Of a stretch of DNA of 64,000 bases, positions 31,428 to 40,276 are shown in pieces. The notes under the pieces were generated by a model. It worked only from the letters and a program-made list of their open reading frames with translations, did no database searches and was not told where the DNA came from. Every line of letters begins with the position of its first letter. The stretch's first letter is position 1. The translations under genes and the position numbers were made by a program. The DNA is from JACQFZ01 sp036381895 (GTDB lineage Bacteria; Pseudomonadota; Gammaproteobacteria; Acidiferrobacterales; Sulfurifustaceae). The stretch spans positions 1 through 64,000 of the forward strand of contig DASVBY010000003.1 in assembly GCA_036381895.1 (NCBI GenBank). Direction: 5' to 3'.

Positions 31428-32351
31428 CTACCACTTGATGCGCTTGCGGTAGCGATAGCGGATCACGATCGCGACCGCGTTCATGGCGAGCGTCATGACG
31501 ATGATCACGACACCGGCCGCGGCCGCATTCTCGAGGAACGCCGCCTGCGGGCGGGACAGCCAGTTGAACATCTGGATCGGCAGTACCGTGAACGGTGCGA
31601 ACAACCACTCGAACGGCCCCGCCGGCGGATCGCCCGTGAACGGGATCGGCGGCAGGAACGCGATGAACGTGAGCGCCCCGATCGTGATGATCGGCGCGGT
31701 CTCGCCGATCGCCCGCGCCATGCCGATGATGACGCCCGTGAGGATGCCGGCGGTCGAGTAGGGCAGCACGTGGTGCGCCACGCATTGCCACTTGGTCGCG
31801 CCGAGCGCGTACGCCGCTTCGCGTATCGAGCCCGGCACCGCACGGATCGATTCGCGCGTCGCCACGATGACCACGGGGAGGATCAGCAGGCCGAGCGTGA
31901 GGCCCGCGGCGAGGATGCTCTGCCCGAGGTCGAGCTGGTAGACGAACAGCCCGAGCGCCAGCAGGCCGTAGACGATCGACGGGACGCCGGCGAGGTTCGT
32001 CACGTTGATCTCGATCAGGTCGGTGATCCAGTTGCGCGGCGCGTACTCCTCGAGGTAGATGCCGGCCGCGATCCCGAGCGGTACGCCGGCGACCGCGGTC
32101 ACGAGCATGACCAGGGTCGTGCCGACCCAGGCGGAGAGGATGCCCGCCTGGCTCGCGCGGCGCGAGGGGAAGGAGGTGAAGAAATCCCAGTTGAGCCGCG
32201 GCGCGCCGTCGATCAGCAGATCGATGAACAGTGCCGTCAGCGTGATCATGCCCGCGAACATCGCCATCAGGCCGACGATGGCGAAGATCCGGTCCAAGTA
32301 CTTGTGGCGCGCGATGAGGGCGCGCATCTGCGCGAGCCGGGCGGCTTCCAT
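31428..32351 (-). CDS. pstA: Phosphate ABC transporter permease PstA
   Basis: A 307-residue inner-membrane permease with six predicted helices. The ABC-permease EAA loop region is REAAYALGATKWQCVAHHVLP, and GIYLEEYAPRNWITDLIEIN is typical of PstA. The start codon overlaps the pstC stop by one base (TGATG), indicating translational coupling. It forms the channel with PstC. Confidence 0.95.
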   Translation of the reverse strand: MEAARLAQMRALIARHKYLDRIFAIVGLMAMFAGMITLTALFIDLLIDGAPRLNWDFFTSFPSRRASQAGILSAWVGTTLVMLVTAVAGVPLGIAAGIYLEEYAPRNWITDLIEINVTNLAGVPSIVYGLLALGLFVYQLDLGQSILAAGLTLGLLILPVVIVATRESIRAVPGSIREAAYALGATKWQCVAHHVLPYSTAGILTGVIIGMARAIGETAPIITIGALTFIAFLPPIPFTGDPPAGPFEWLFAPFTVLPIQMFNWLSRPQAAFLENAAAAGVVIIVMTLAMNAVAIVIRYRYRKRIKW

Positions 32352-33277
32352 CAGTACACCTCCCGATAGCGCCGCCGCAGCCAGTGGCCGACGACATTGA
32401 AGAACAGCGTCATCAGCATGAGCGTGAGGCCGGCCGCGAAAATGCTCTGGTACTCGAGGCTGCCGTGCGGCAGATCGCCGAGCGAAACCTGGACGATGTA
32501 CGCCGTGATCGTGGCGGCGCTTTCCATCGGGTTCCACGTGAGGTTCGGCTGGGTGCCGGCGGCGACCGCCACCACCATGGTTTCGCCCACGGCGCGCGAG
32601 ATCCCGAGGATATAGGCCGCGATGATGCCGGAGATCGCCGCCGGCGTTACCACCCAGAGCGCGGTCTGGAAGCGGGTCGCTCCCATGGCATAAGAGCCTT
32701 CGCGAATGTGCATCGGCACGGCGCGCATCGCGTCCTCGCTCACCGACGACACGTAGGGAATGATCATGATGCCGATGACGATGCCCGCCGCGAGCATGTT
32801 GAAGCCCGGGAGGTCCGGCAGGATGGTGTTCTGCAGCAGCGGGGTGACGAAGAGCAGCGCGAAGTATCCGTACACCACGGTCGGGACGCCGCTCAGGAGC
32901 TCGAGCAGCGGCTTGATGGTTTCGCGCACGCGATGCGAGGCGAACTCGGACAGGTAGATCGCGATGACGGTGCCGAGCGGCACGGCGACGATCAGCGCCA
33001 CCGCGGTGGTCACGAGCGTGCCGGCGACGAGCGGCAGGATGCCGTAGCGCTTGATCGAGAACAGCGGCGTCCATTCGGTGTCCGTGAGGAAGTCCCAGAG
33101 CGAGACGTGCTCGAAGAAGCCGAGCGACTCGTACACCAGGATCACCACGATGGCTATCGTGATGGTCACGGCGGAGAAGGCCGCGAGGAACAGCGCCCAT
33201 TGGATGAGCCGCTCCATCCACTGGCGGCGCGCGCGATGGGCGAGGCGCGATCGGTCGGTCGAAACAGCGGAGCTCAC
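32351..33277 (-). CDS. pstC: Phosphate ABC transporter permease PstC
   Basis: A 308-residue permease; landmarks are YLSEFASHRVRETIKPLLE, LSGVPTVVYGYFAL and EGSYAMGATRFQTALWVV. The start used is a GTG; an internal ATG at 33217 would remove 20 polar residues. A near-ideal Pho box lies 43 bp upstream, so pstCAB-phoU has its own PhoB-controlled promoter separate from pstS. Confidence 0.94.
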   Translation of the reverse strand: MSSAVSTDRSRLAHRARRQWMERLIQWALFLAAFSAVTITIAIVVILVYESLGFFEHVSLWDFLTDTEWTPLFSIKRYGILPLVAGTLVTTAVALIVAVPLGTVIAIYLSEFASHRVRETIKPLLELLSGVPTVVYGYFALLFVTPLLQNTILPDLPGFNMLAAGIVIGIMIIPYVSSVSEDAMRAVPMHIREGSYAMGATRFQTALWVVTPAAISGIIAAYILGISRAVGETMVVAVAAGTQPNLTWNPMESAATITAYIVQVSLGDLPHGSLEYQSIFAAGLTLMLMTLFFNVVGHWLRRRYREVY

Positions 33278-33319
33278 GGTGGTCGGCGCGGAAAGCTGGC
33301 GGCATGGTAGAGCGGTTTC

Positions 33320-33337
33320 GTGACAGTTTTGTTACAA
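33320..33337 (-). promoter_or_regulatory. Pho box upstream of pstC
   Basis: Minus-strand TTGTAAC-AAAA-CTGTCAC: the second 7-mer is a perfect CTGTCAC, the first matches 4/7, and the spacer is the expected 4-bp A-run (11-bp repeat period). It is 43 bp upstream of the pstC start and downstream of the pstS terminator. Confidence 0.75.
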
Positions 33338-33385
33338 CGCGGCGGCACACCGCCGTAGCCGCCCCCGGGACTTGCCCGGCCGGTG

Positions 33386-33414
33386 CAAATAAAGAGGCGC
33401 CCGGTGGGCGCCTC
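33386..33414 (-). terminator. Rho-independent terminator after pstS
   Basis: GAGGCGCCC (33394-33402) and GGGCGCCTC (33406-33414) form a perfect 9-bp stem with a 3-nt loop. On the minus strand it is followed by CTTTATTT. It lies 24 bp beyond the pstS stop and separates pstS from pstC. Confidence 0.88.
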
Positions 33415-33437
33415 CGGCTTGCGCGCGGCGGCCGCGT

Positions 33438-34436
33438 TCAGAGTTTCGCTTCGCGCTTCAGCAGGTCCTCGATCATCACGCCGGCTTCGGCCCGCCCGCC
33501 GAAGCCGGTGCCGAGGCGGTTGTTCCTGAAGTTGTTCATGGCGAGCTCATAGGCCTTCGCCGGAAGCGGCACGTAACCCACTTCCTGCGCCAGCGCCGCC
33601 GCATTCTCGAGGTAGAACTGGACGAATTCCCGCACCTCCGGGCGCCGCAGCCCCTTGTCGCTCACGTAGATGAAGATCGGCCGGGCGAGTGGCTGGTAGG
33701 TGCCGTCGACCACGGTCTCGAGCGACGGGGCGACCGGGGTCGCACCCGCCTTCGGCGCGATCGGCACCGCCTTCAGCTTGTCGGCGTTCTCCGTGTAGTA
33801 GGCGAAGCCGAAGTAGCCGAGCGCGTTCTTGTTGCGCGATACGCCCTGCACCAGCACGTTGTCGTCCTCGCTCGCGGTGAAGTCGCCGCGCGATGCCTTC
33901 GACTCCCCGGTGACCGCTTCGGTGAAATAGTCGAAGGTGCCGGAATCGGCGCCCGGGCCGAACAGGACCAGCGGCGCGTCCGGGAAGCCGGCGCGGATCT
34001 GCTTCCAGTTCGTGATCCTGCCCTGCGCCGCGGGCTCCCACATCCTCTTCAGCTCTTCGATGGTCAGATAATCGAGCCAGTCGTTCTGCTTGTTCGTGAC
34101 CACCGTGAGCGCGTCGAAGGCGACCGGAAGCTCCATGTACTTGATGCCGTTCTCCCGGCAGAGCTCCATTTCCTTCTCCAGGATCGGGCGCGAGGCGTTC
34201 GAGATGTCGGTCTCGCCGCGGCAGAACTTCTTGAAGCCGCCGCCGGTCCCGGAGACGCCCACCGTCACCATCACTTTCCCGCGTTTCGCCTTCTGGAACT
34301 CTTCCGCGACGGCTTCGGTGACCGGATAGACGGTGCTCGAACCGTCGATCTGGACCAGTCCGGCGGTTTGCCCGGCCGTCGACGCGGCAATGCCGGCCGC
34401 GGCGGCGGCGCCGAGCAGGGTGCGCTTGAGATTCAT
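33438..34436 (-). CDS. pstS: Phosphate-binding periplasmic protein PstS
   Basis: A 332-residue periplasmic receptor with a signal peptide (MNLKRTLLGAAAAAGIAAST). Phosphate-binding landmarks are IDGSSTVYPVTEAVAEEF, VSGTGGGFKKFCRGETDISN and FGPGADSGTFDYF. AAGGAGG precedes the start. It is transcribed from a Pho box at 34494-34511 and is followed by its own terminator, which should give it higher expression than the membrane components. Confidence 0.95.
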   Translation of the reverse strand: MNLKRTLLGAAAAAGIAASTAGQTAGLVQIDGSSTVYPVTEAVAEEFQKAKRGKVMVTVGVSGTGGGFKKFCRGETDISNASRPILEKEMELCRENGIKYMELPVAFDALTVVTNKQNDWLDYLTIEELKRMWEPAAQGRITNWKQIRAGFPDAPLVLFGPGADSGTFDYFTEAVTGESKASRGDFTASEDDNVLVQGVSRNKNALGYFGFAYYTENADKLKAVPIAPKAGATPVAPSLETVVDGTYQPLARPIFIYVSDKGLRRPEVREFVQFYLENAAALAQEVGYVPLPAKAYELAMNNFRNNRLGTGFGGRAEAGVMIEDLLKREAKL

Positions 34437-34493
34437 CGATGCAAGCCTCCTTGGGATGCAGGAAATATCGGTGCGTAACTATCCAGGCTTCCT

Positions 34494-34511
34494 GTGACAG
34501 TTTCATGAACC
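34494..34511 (-). promoter_or_regulatory. Pho box upstream of pstS
   Basis: Minus-strand GGTTCAT-GAAA-CTGTCAC: a perfect CTGTCAC 7-mer and a 4/7 partner 11 bp earlier. It is 58 bp upstream of the pstS start. Confidence 0.7.
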
Positions 34512-34595
34512 GCCGGTAACGCGCGTTTGACGGTGCGCGGGGTGAGTGCCCCGCGGCCATCGCGCGCCCTCAGCCGCGGCGCTGCGCGTACCGCG

Positions 34596-35921
34596 CTACG
34601 AGGCGGTCGCGGCGCGGCCGGCCGTATCGGCCTTTATCACGCGCTGAGGCGGAAACACGCAGGTGAAGGTGCTTCCTGCCCCGAGCCGGCTCTGGATGTC
34701 GAGCTGTGCGCCGTGGCGCAGGAGCACGTGCTTGACGATCGAGAGGCCCAGGCCGGTGCCGCCCGAGGCGCGCGAGCGCGCGGTATCGACGCGGTAAAAG
34801 CGTTCGGTCAGGTGTGGAAGGTGCTCGGCGGCAATGCCTTCGCCGGTATCGGCGACCGAGAAGCTCGCCGCATCGCCGTCCGCCCGCCAGCGCAGCGTGA
34901 TCGAGCCACCCGCAGGCGTGTAGTGCACGGCATTGTCGATCAGATTCGTGAAGGCGCTGTGCAGCTCCTCGCGTGAACCGCGCAGCTTGAGGTCGGGATC
35001 GGCCTCGAGTGTGATGCGATGCCGTGCCTCCCCGCTCAGCACTTCGGCGTGCTCGCGCAGCGCGGCGAGCATCTGCGGCACGTCGACGATCTCCTCGTGG
35101 CGCCGCGGCGGTGTGGTTTCGAGCCGCGAGAGCGTGAGCAGATCGTCGACCAGCCGCTGCATGCGTGCCGTCTGCTCGTACATCACCGCGAGATGCTTCT
35201 GCAGGTCTTCGGCACCGATGCGCTCCATGGCGCGCAGCGTTTCGATGTACCCTGCGAGCACGGTGACCGGCGTGCGCAGCTCGTGCGAGACGTTGGCGAC
35301 GAAGACGCGCCGCATCTCCTCGAGCCGCTGCAGCCGGGTGACGTCGCGCACCAGGAAGAGCTTGAGCCGCGTCCCGAACGGGACGATCTGCAGCGCGACG
35401 GAAAGCCCCGGATCGGCCGGGGAGCTCATGTCGATGGGCTCGGAGAAGTCGCCGCGCGCGTAGTACTCGGTGAACGCCGGGTCGCGTACCAGGTTCGACA
35501 GTCGAATGCCGCGGTCGCGCGGATACTCGATGCCGAGCAGCAGCGCCGCCGACGGGTTGGCCCATTCGATCTCGTCGTGCTCGGAGAGGATCACGACGCC
35601 GTCGGGCATCGCCGCGGCGGCGCTCTGGAAGCGCCGCAGCGCGTCGGTGAGCTCGTCCGTGCGGCGCGCCGTCTGGCGCACGAGCTTGCGCACCTCGTTG
35701 AACACGTCGCCCCAGGGTCCGGCGGCGTCCGGAACTTCGCCGCGTTTGTCCGACAGCAGCCACTGGTGCAGCCGATAGAGCTGGCGCAGCTGCAGCGCGA
35801 TGTAGGCGACGAGGGCGACCGCGGCGAACAGGAACGGACGCCCGACGATCGCTCCGAGCGCGCCGCCGGCGGCGACGAGCGCGCAGAGGAGCCAGACTTC
35901 ACGCCAAAGGTTCTGGCGCAT
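34596..35921 (-). CDS. phoR: Phosphate regulon sensor histidine kinase PhoR
   Basis: A 441-residue membrane kinase: two N-terminal hydrophobic segments (about residues 9-45), a linker, a PAS domain (MPDGVVILSEHDEIEWANPS), the H-box VSHELRTP with the phospho-accepting His, and a GHKL ATPase domain (NLIDNAVHYTP; GTGLGLSIVKHVL). It senses phosphate status through PstSCAB-PhoU and phosphorylates PhoB. It starts 11 bp after the phoB stop. Confidence 0.94.
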   Translation of the reverse strand: MRQNLWREVWLLCALVAAGGALGAIVGRPFLFAAVALVAYIALQLRQLYRLHQWLLSDKRGEVPDAAGPWGDVFNEVRKLVRQTARRTDELTDALRRFQSAAAAMPDGVVILSEHDEIEWANPSAALLLGIEYPRDRGIRLSNLVRDPAFTEYYARGDFSEPIDMSSPADPGLSVALQIVPFGTRLKLFLVRDVTRLQRLEEMRRVFVANVSHELRTPVTVLAGYIETLRAMERIGAEDLQKHLAVMYEQTARMQRLVDDLLTLSRLETTPPRRHEEIVDVPQMLAALREHAEVLSGEARHRITLEADPDLKLRGSREELHSAFTNLIDNAVHYTPAGGSITLRWRADGDAASFSVADTGEGIAAEHLPHLTERFYRVDTARSRASGGTGLGLSIVKHVLLRHGAQLDIQSRLGAGSTFTCVFPPQRVIKADTAGRAATAS

Positions 35922-35932
35922 GCGTCGAGGTG

Positions 35933-36631
35933 TCAGCCGCGCGCCGAGAAGCGGTAGCCGGCGCCGCGCACCGTCTGGATCAGCCGGTCGTGCGCGGTCG
36001 GCGTCAGCGCCTTGCGCAGCCGGCGGATGTGCACATCGACCGTGCGCTCCTCGACGTACACGTTGTTGCCCCAGACGCTGTCGAGCAGCCGTTCGCGGCT
36101 GTGCACGCGCTCCGGATGGGTCATGAAGAAATGCAGCAGCCGGAACTCGGTGGGGCCGAGCGCGAGATTGCGCCCGTTGGCGCTCACACGGTGCGTCGCC
36201 GGATCGAGCGTCAGGCCGTCCATCTCGAGCGGCTGCTCGGTTGCGTGCGGCGCCTGGCGGCGCAACAGCGCGTTGATACGCGCGAGCAGCTCCCGGGTGG
36301 AGAAGGGCTTGGTGATGTAGTCGTCGGCTCCGTTCTCGAGCCCGCGCACCTTGTCTTCCTCTTCGGTGCGCGCCGTGAGCATGATGATCGGGAGATGCTG
36401 CGTCAGCTTCTCGCGCCGCAGCCGCCGCGCGTATTCCACGCCGCTCGTGCCCGGAAGCATCCAGTCGAGCAGCACGAGATCGGGTGCACCGTGGAGGATC
36501 TGCGTCTGGGCTGCGGCTGCGTCCGCGGCTTCGAGCGCAACGAAGCCCGCCTGCACCAGCGCGAGCGAGAGCATCTGGCGGATGGCGGCCTCGTCGTCGA
36601 CGATCAGGATTTTCGCGCGGGGGTGGTTCAT
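35933..36631 (-). CDS. phoB: Phosphate regulon response regulator PhoB
   Basis: A 232-residue OmpR/PhoB regulator. The receiver domain has acidic VDDE (11-14), phospho-acceptor Asp56 in LVLLDWMLPG, and a conserved Lys in YITKPFSTREL. The C-terminal winged helix includes ERTVDVHIRRLRKAL. Adjacent phoR and three nearby Pho boxes leave little doubt about identity. It is the first gene of phoBR and probably autoregulated. Confidence 0.95.
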   Translation of the reverse strand: MNHPRAKILIVDDEAAIRQMLSLALVQAGFVALEAADAAAAQTQILHGAPDLVLLDWMLPGTSGVEYARRLRREKLTQHLPIIMLTARTEEEDKVRGLENGADDYITKPFSTRELLARINALLRRQAPHATEQPLEMDGLTLDPATHRVSANGRNLALGPTEFRLLHFFMTHPERVHSRERLLDSVWGNNVYVEERTVDVHIRRLRKALTPTAHDRLIQTVRGAGYRFSARG

Positions 36632-36697
36632 GCCGGGCGTTCGCGGCCGCTCGCTTCCGCGAACATTTCATATCATTAATATTACAATTTCGTTACC

Positions 36698-36715
36698 ATG
36701 ACAAACCCGTAACGG
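36698..36715 (-). promoter_or_regulatory. Candidate Pho box upstream of phoBR
   Basis: Minus-strand CCGTTAC-GGGT-TTGTCAT: the second 7-mer matches CTGTCAT at 6/7, the first at 4/7, with 11-bp spacing. It lies 67 bp upstream of phoB, in the 138-bp divergent gap with the DUF971 gene. An AT-rich tract follows toward phoB. Confidence 0.5.
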
Positions 36716-36769
36716 CGGCGCCCGACTCGTCGTATCATACGGCGCCGCGATCGCGCTTTACCGCAAGCC

Positions 36770-37144
36770 ATGCCCGTCCGACCCACCGAGATCAAGCTGC
36801 ACAAGCAATCGCGCGTGCTCGAAATCGCGTTCGACGACGGCAGCCGCCATCGGCTGCCGGTCGAGTTCCTGCGAGTTTACTCTCCTTCCGCCGAAGTGCG
36901 CGGCCATGGCCCTGGCCAGGAAGTGCTGCAGGTCGGCAAGGAGCGCGTGAACATCACTGCCATCGAGCCGGTCGGGCACTATGCGGTGCGGCTCTGTTTC
37001 GACGACGGGCACGATACCGGGCTCTACTCGTGGGAGTGGCTGCACCACCTGGCGCTCAACCAGGAGCGGCTCTGGCGCGAGTACCTCGCGAAGCTCGAGC
37101 AGGCGGGTTACCGCCGCCGCGAACCGGCCGCCGGCGAGCCATGA
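36770..37144 (+). CDS. DUF971 (GBBH-like N-terminal) protein
   Basis: A 124-residue protein of the DUF971 family (IKLHKQSRVLEIAFDDGSRH, LPVEFLRVYSPSAEVRGHG, DDGHDTGLYSWEWLHHL), related to the N-terminal domain of gamma-butyrobetaine hydroxylase. In many beta- and gammaproteobacteria it precedes ubiE, as here, where its stop overlaps the ubiE start (ATGA). Function unknown; some members are proposed to bind Fe-S clusters. Confidence 0.85.
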   Translation: MPVRPTEIKLHKQSRVLEIAFDDGSRHRLPVEFLRVYSPSAEVRGHGPGQEVLQVGKERVNITAIEPVGHYAVRLCFDDGHDTGLYSWEWLHHLALNQERLWREYLAKLEQAGYRRREPAAGEP

Positions 37145-37902
37145 GCGACGCGCCGAAGGACACGCGCACCACGCACTTCGGCTACCGGGAGGTGCCCGAA
37201 GCCGCGAAAGCGGGGCTCGTGGGCCAGGTGTTCCGCTCGGTCGCGCCGCGCTACGACCTCATGAACGACCTCATGTCGTTCGGCATCCACCGGCTCTGGA
37301 AGCAGTACGCGGCGGCGCAATGTCCGGTGCGCGCCGGCGGCCGCGTGCTCGATGTCGCGGGCGGCAGCGGCGACATGACGGCGCTGCTCGCGCCGCGCGT
37401 CGGTCCTGCCGGCTGGGTGGTGCTGAGCGACATCAACGAAGCGATGCTCGACGTCGGCCGGGCGCGCCTTGCCGACCGCGGGATCGCCGGGAACGTCGAG
37501 TTCGTGCGCGCGGACGCGGAAAGCCTGCCGTTTCCTGCCGATTGCTTCGACAGCGTCGTGATCGCCTTCGGTCTGCGCAACGTGACACGCATCGATCGCG
37601 CGCTCGCTTCGATGTTCCGCGTGTTGCGGCCCGGCGGCTGCCTGCTCGTGCTCGAGTTCTCGCACGTGACGCGCGCGCCGCTGCGCGCCCTGTACGACGT
37701 GTACTCGTTCACCGTGCTCCCGCTCCTCGGGCGGGTGGTCGCGGGCGACGAAGCGAGCTACCGCTACCTGGCGGAGTCGATACGGCGCCACCCCGACCAG
37801 GAGACGCTCAAGGGCATGATGGAGCAGGCCGGGTTCGAGCGCGTGCGCTATTTCAATCTCACGAGCGGCGTCGTCGCGCTGCACAAGGGTTACAAGTTGT
37901 GA
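37141..37902 (+). CDS. ubiE: Demethylmenaquinone/ubiquinone methyltransferase UbiE
   Basis: A 253-residue SAM-dependent C-methyltransferase of ubiquinone (and menaquinone) synthesis. Family motifs are THFGYREVPEAAKAGLVGQV, YDLMNDLMSFGIHRLWK and the SAM site VLDVAGGSGDMTALL; the C-terminus GVVALHKGYKL is typical. Overlaps the DUF971 stop; ubiJ follows after 43 bp. Confidence 0.95.
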   Translation: MSDAPKDTRTTHFGYREVPEAAKAGLVGQVFRSVAPRYDLMNDLMSFGIHRLWKQYAAAQCPVRAGGRVLDVAGGSGDMTALLAPRVGPAGWVVLSDINEAMLDVGRARLADRGIAGNVEFVRADAESLPFPADCFDSVVIAFGLRNVTRIDRALASMFRVLRPGGCLLVLEFSHVTRAPLRALYDVYSFTVLPLLGRVVAGDEASYRYLAESIRRHPDQETLKGMMEQAGFERVRYFNLTSGVVALHKGYKL

Positions 37903-37945
37903 CGCCCGCAGCCACCCGCTCGCGCGCCGTGGCCGTGACCGTCCC

Positions 37946-38548
37946 ATGAGCGCGCTGCCCTCGCTCGAATCGCTGCTCGAGCGCGTGGTGAATCCCGTGC
38001 TGCGGCTCGACCCCGACGCCGTGCGCCGGCTCGCGGCGCTCGAAGGCAAGTCGATTCTGCTCGAGCTCGCCGGCGCGGACGCGCCGCTGCGCCTGTACGT
38101 GCTGCCTGCGGCCGACGGCTTGCGCCTGCGGCGCGACTACGACCGCCTCCCCGATGTCACCATCAGCGGTACGCCCGCCGTGTTCCTGCGCCAGCTGCTG
38201 AGCGGGCCGACCGTATCCGGCGAGCTCGTCGTGCGCGGCGACATCGAGCTCGGGCAGCGCTTCCAGCGCATCCTCGCCACCGCGGCGCCCGATTGGGAGG
38301 AGGGGCTGGCGCGCGTGGTCGGCGACGTGCCGGCGCGGCAGCTCGCGCGCGCGGCCGTGGCGCTGCGCGGCTGGGCGCGGCAGTCGCTGCGCACGCTCGG
38401 GCTCGACGCTGCCGAGTACCTGCAGGAGGAGGCGTTCGTGCTCGCCAAGCGCGAGCGCGTCGAGCGCTTCCTGCGCGAGGTGGACCGCCTGCGCGAGGAC
38501 GCCGATCGACTTGAGCAGCGGCTGCAGCGATTGGGCGCGCGCACATGA
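37946..38548 (+). CDS. ubiJ: Ubiquinone biosynthesis accessory factor UbiJ (SCP2 domain)
   Basis: A 200-residue protein with an N-terminal SCP2/sterol-carrier lipid-binding domain (about residues 15-115: LVVRGDIELGQRFQRILA) and a C-terminal coiled coil (VERFLREVDRLREDADRLEQ). UbiJ scaffolds the Ubi complex and binds the hydrophobic quinone precursor. It lies between ubiE and ubiB, the standard order, and its stop overlaps the ubiB start (ATGA). Confidence 0.92.
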   Translation: MSALPSLESLLERVVNPVLRLDPDAVRRLAALEGKSILLELAGADAPLRLYVLPAADGLRLRRDYDRLPDVTISGTPAVFLRQLLSGPTVSGELVVRGDIELGQRFQRILATAAPDWEEGLARVVGDVPARQLARAAVALRGWARQSLRTLGLDAAEYLQEEAFVLAKRERVERFLREVDRLREDADRLEQRLQRLGART

Positions 38549-40233
38549 TCCGCCTGCGGCAGCTCGGCCGTCTCGCGCGCATCGCGCGCATCTTCATTCG
38601 CCACGGGCTCGACGAGTTCGTGACGGCCATTCCGGTGTTTCGTCCCTACCGCTGGGTGCTGCGGCTCTCGCCCGCGCGGCTCATGGCGCGCCGCGCGGCG
38701 CCGCGCGGCGTACGGCTGCGCGAGGCGCTCGAGGAGCTCGGCCCGGTGTTCGTCAAGCTCGGACAGGTCATCTCGACCCGTCCCGATCTCGTGCCCGAGG
38801 ACATTTTCGAGGAGCTGGTCAAGCTGCAGGATCGCGTGCCGCCGTTTCCCGGCGTCGAGGCGGCGCGCATCGTGAGCGCGGCGCTCGGTGCGCCGCTGGA
38901 GCAGCACTTTCGCCGCTTCGACACCGAGCCGATCGCCTCGGCTTCGATCGCGCAGGTGCACCTCGCCGAGCTGCACGACGGCGAGCAGGTGGCGGTGAAG
39001 GTGCTGCGCCCCGGGATCGAGGCGGTCATCGAGCGCGACCTCGAGGTCATGTACCTGCTCGCGCGGCTGGTACACCGGTACCTCCCCGACGGGCCGCGGC
39101 TGCGGCCGGTGGAGGTGATCGATCAGTTCCGCAAGACCATCTTTCACGAGCTCGATCTGCGCCGCGAGGCGGCGAACGCGAGTCAGCTGCGCGCGAACTT
39201 CGCTGGCTCGAGGCTGCTCTACGTGCCGAAGGTGTACTGGGATCTCACGCGGCGCGAAGTGCTGGTGATGGAGCGCATCGAGGGTATTCCCATCAGCAAC
39301 GTCGAGGCGCTCAAGGCCGCGGGTGTCGATCTGCGGCGGCTGTCGCACAACGGCGTCGAAATCTTCTTCACCCAGGCGTTTCGCGACGGCTTCTTTCACG
39401 CCGACATGCATCCCGGCAACATCTTCGTGTCGCCGGACGGCGAATACCGCGCGGTCGACTTCGGCATCATGGGTACCCTCGGCGAGGAGGACAAACGCTA
39501 CCTCGCCGTGAATTTCATCGCGTTCTTCAATCGCGATTATCGCGGCGTCGCGGAGGCGCACCTGCGTGCCGGCTGGGTGCCGGCAGGAACGCCGGTAGCC
39601 GAATTCGAGGCCGCGATCCGCGCGGTGTGCGAGCCGATCTTCGCGCGACCGATCAAGGACATCTCGTTCGGACGCCTGCTGCTGCAGCTGTTCCAGACCG
39701 CGCGGCAGTTCAATATGGAGGTACAGCCGCAGCTGGTGCTGCTGCAGAAGACGCTTTTCAACATCGAGGGTCTCGGCCGGCGGCTCTATCCGGACCTCGA
39801 CCTCTGGGTCACGGCGAAACCCTACCTCGAGCGCTGGGCGCGGGAGCACATGGGTCCGACCGCGCTCCTGCGGGAGCTGCGCGGCGAGCTGCCCAAGTGG
39901 TGGTCCTGGCTGCCGCGGCTGCCCGGACTCATGTACGAGACGCTGCAGCGGGCCCACGATGGCGAGCTCGCGCTCGAATGGAAATCCGCCGAGCTCGCGC
40001 GCCTGCGGCGGCAGCTCGAAGACAGCGAGCGGCGCTATCGCGGGGTGCTCGCCGGGAGCCTCCTGATCCTGACGGCCGGCGTGATTCTCGGGCTGAGCGG
40101 CGATTTCGGCGAAGCGCTTACTTTTCCCGTGGCCGTTGGTGGGGCGCTCGGCGCTCTCGGTGCGTGGATGCTGTGGCGCTCGCGCCGGCGCGAGGGGGTT
40201 GCCCCGGAGCTCAAGCTCGGGCGAAGCGTCTGA
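38545..40233 (+). CDS. ubiB: Ubiquinone biosynthesis regulatory kinase-like protein UbiB
   Basis: A 562-residue atypical kinase of the ABC1/ADCK family needed for ubiquinone synthesis. Landmarks are the KxGQ motif (FVKLGQVISTRPDL), ASIAQVH, AVKVLRPG with the nucleotide-binding Lys, FHADMHPGNIF and DFGIMG. Two hydrophobic helices near the C-terminus anchor it in the inner membrane. It closes the DUF971-ubiE-ubiJ-ubiB operon. Confidence 0.95.
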   Translation: MIRLRQLGRLARIARIFIRHGLDEFVTAIPVFRPYRWVLRLSPARLMARRAAPRGVRLREALEELGPVFVKLGQVISTRPDLVPEDIFEELVKLQDRVPPFPGVEAARIVSAALGAPLEQHFRRFDTEPIASASIAQVHLAELHDGEQVAVKVLRPGIEAVIERDLEVMYLLARLVHRYLPDGPRLRPVEVIDQFRKTIFHELDLRREAANASQLRANFAGSRLLYVPKVYWDLTRREVLVMERIEGIPISNVEALKAAGVDLRRLSHNGVEIFFTQAFRDGFFHADMHPGNIFVSPDGEYRAVDFGIMGTLGEEDKRYLAVNFIAFFNRDYRGVAEAHLRAGWVPAGTPVAEFEAAIRAVCEPIFARPIKDISFGRLLLQLFQTARQFNMEVQPQLVLLQKTLFNIEGLGRRLYPDLDLWVTAKPYLERWAREHMGPTALLRELRGELPKWWSWLPRLPGLMYETLQRAHDGELALEWKSAELARLRRQLEDSERRYRGVLAGSLLILTAGVILGLSGDFGEALTFPVAVGGALGALGAWMLWRSRRREGVAPELKLGRSV

Positions 40234-40276
40234 CCTGTGATACCATTATTCAAAATTCCCGCGTTACCGTGCAGTC

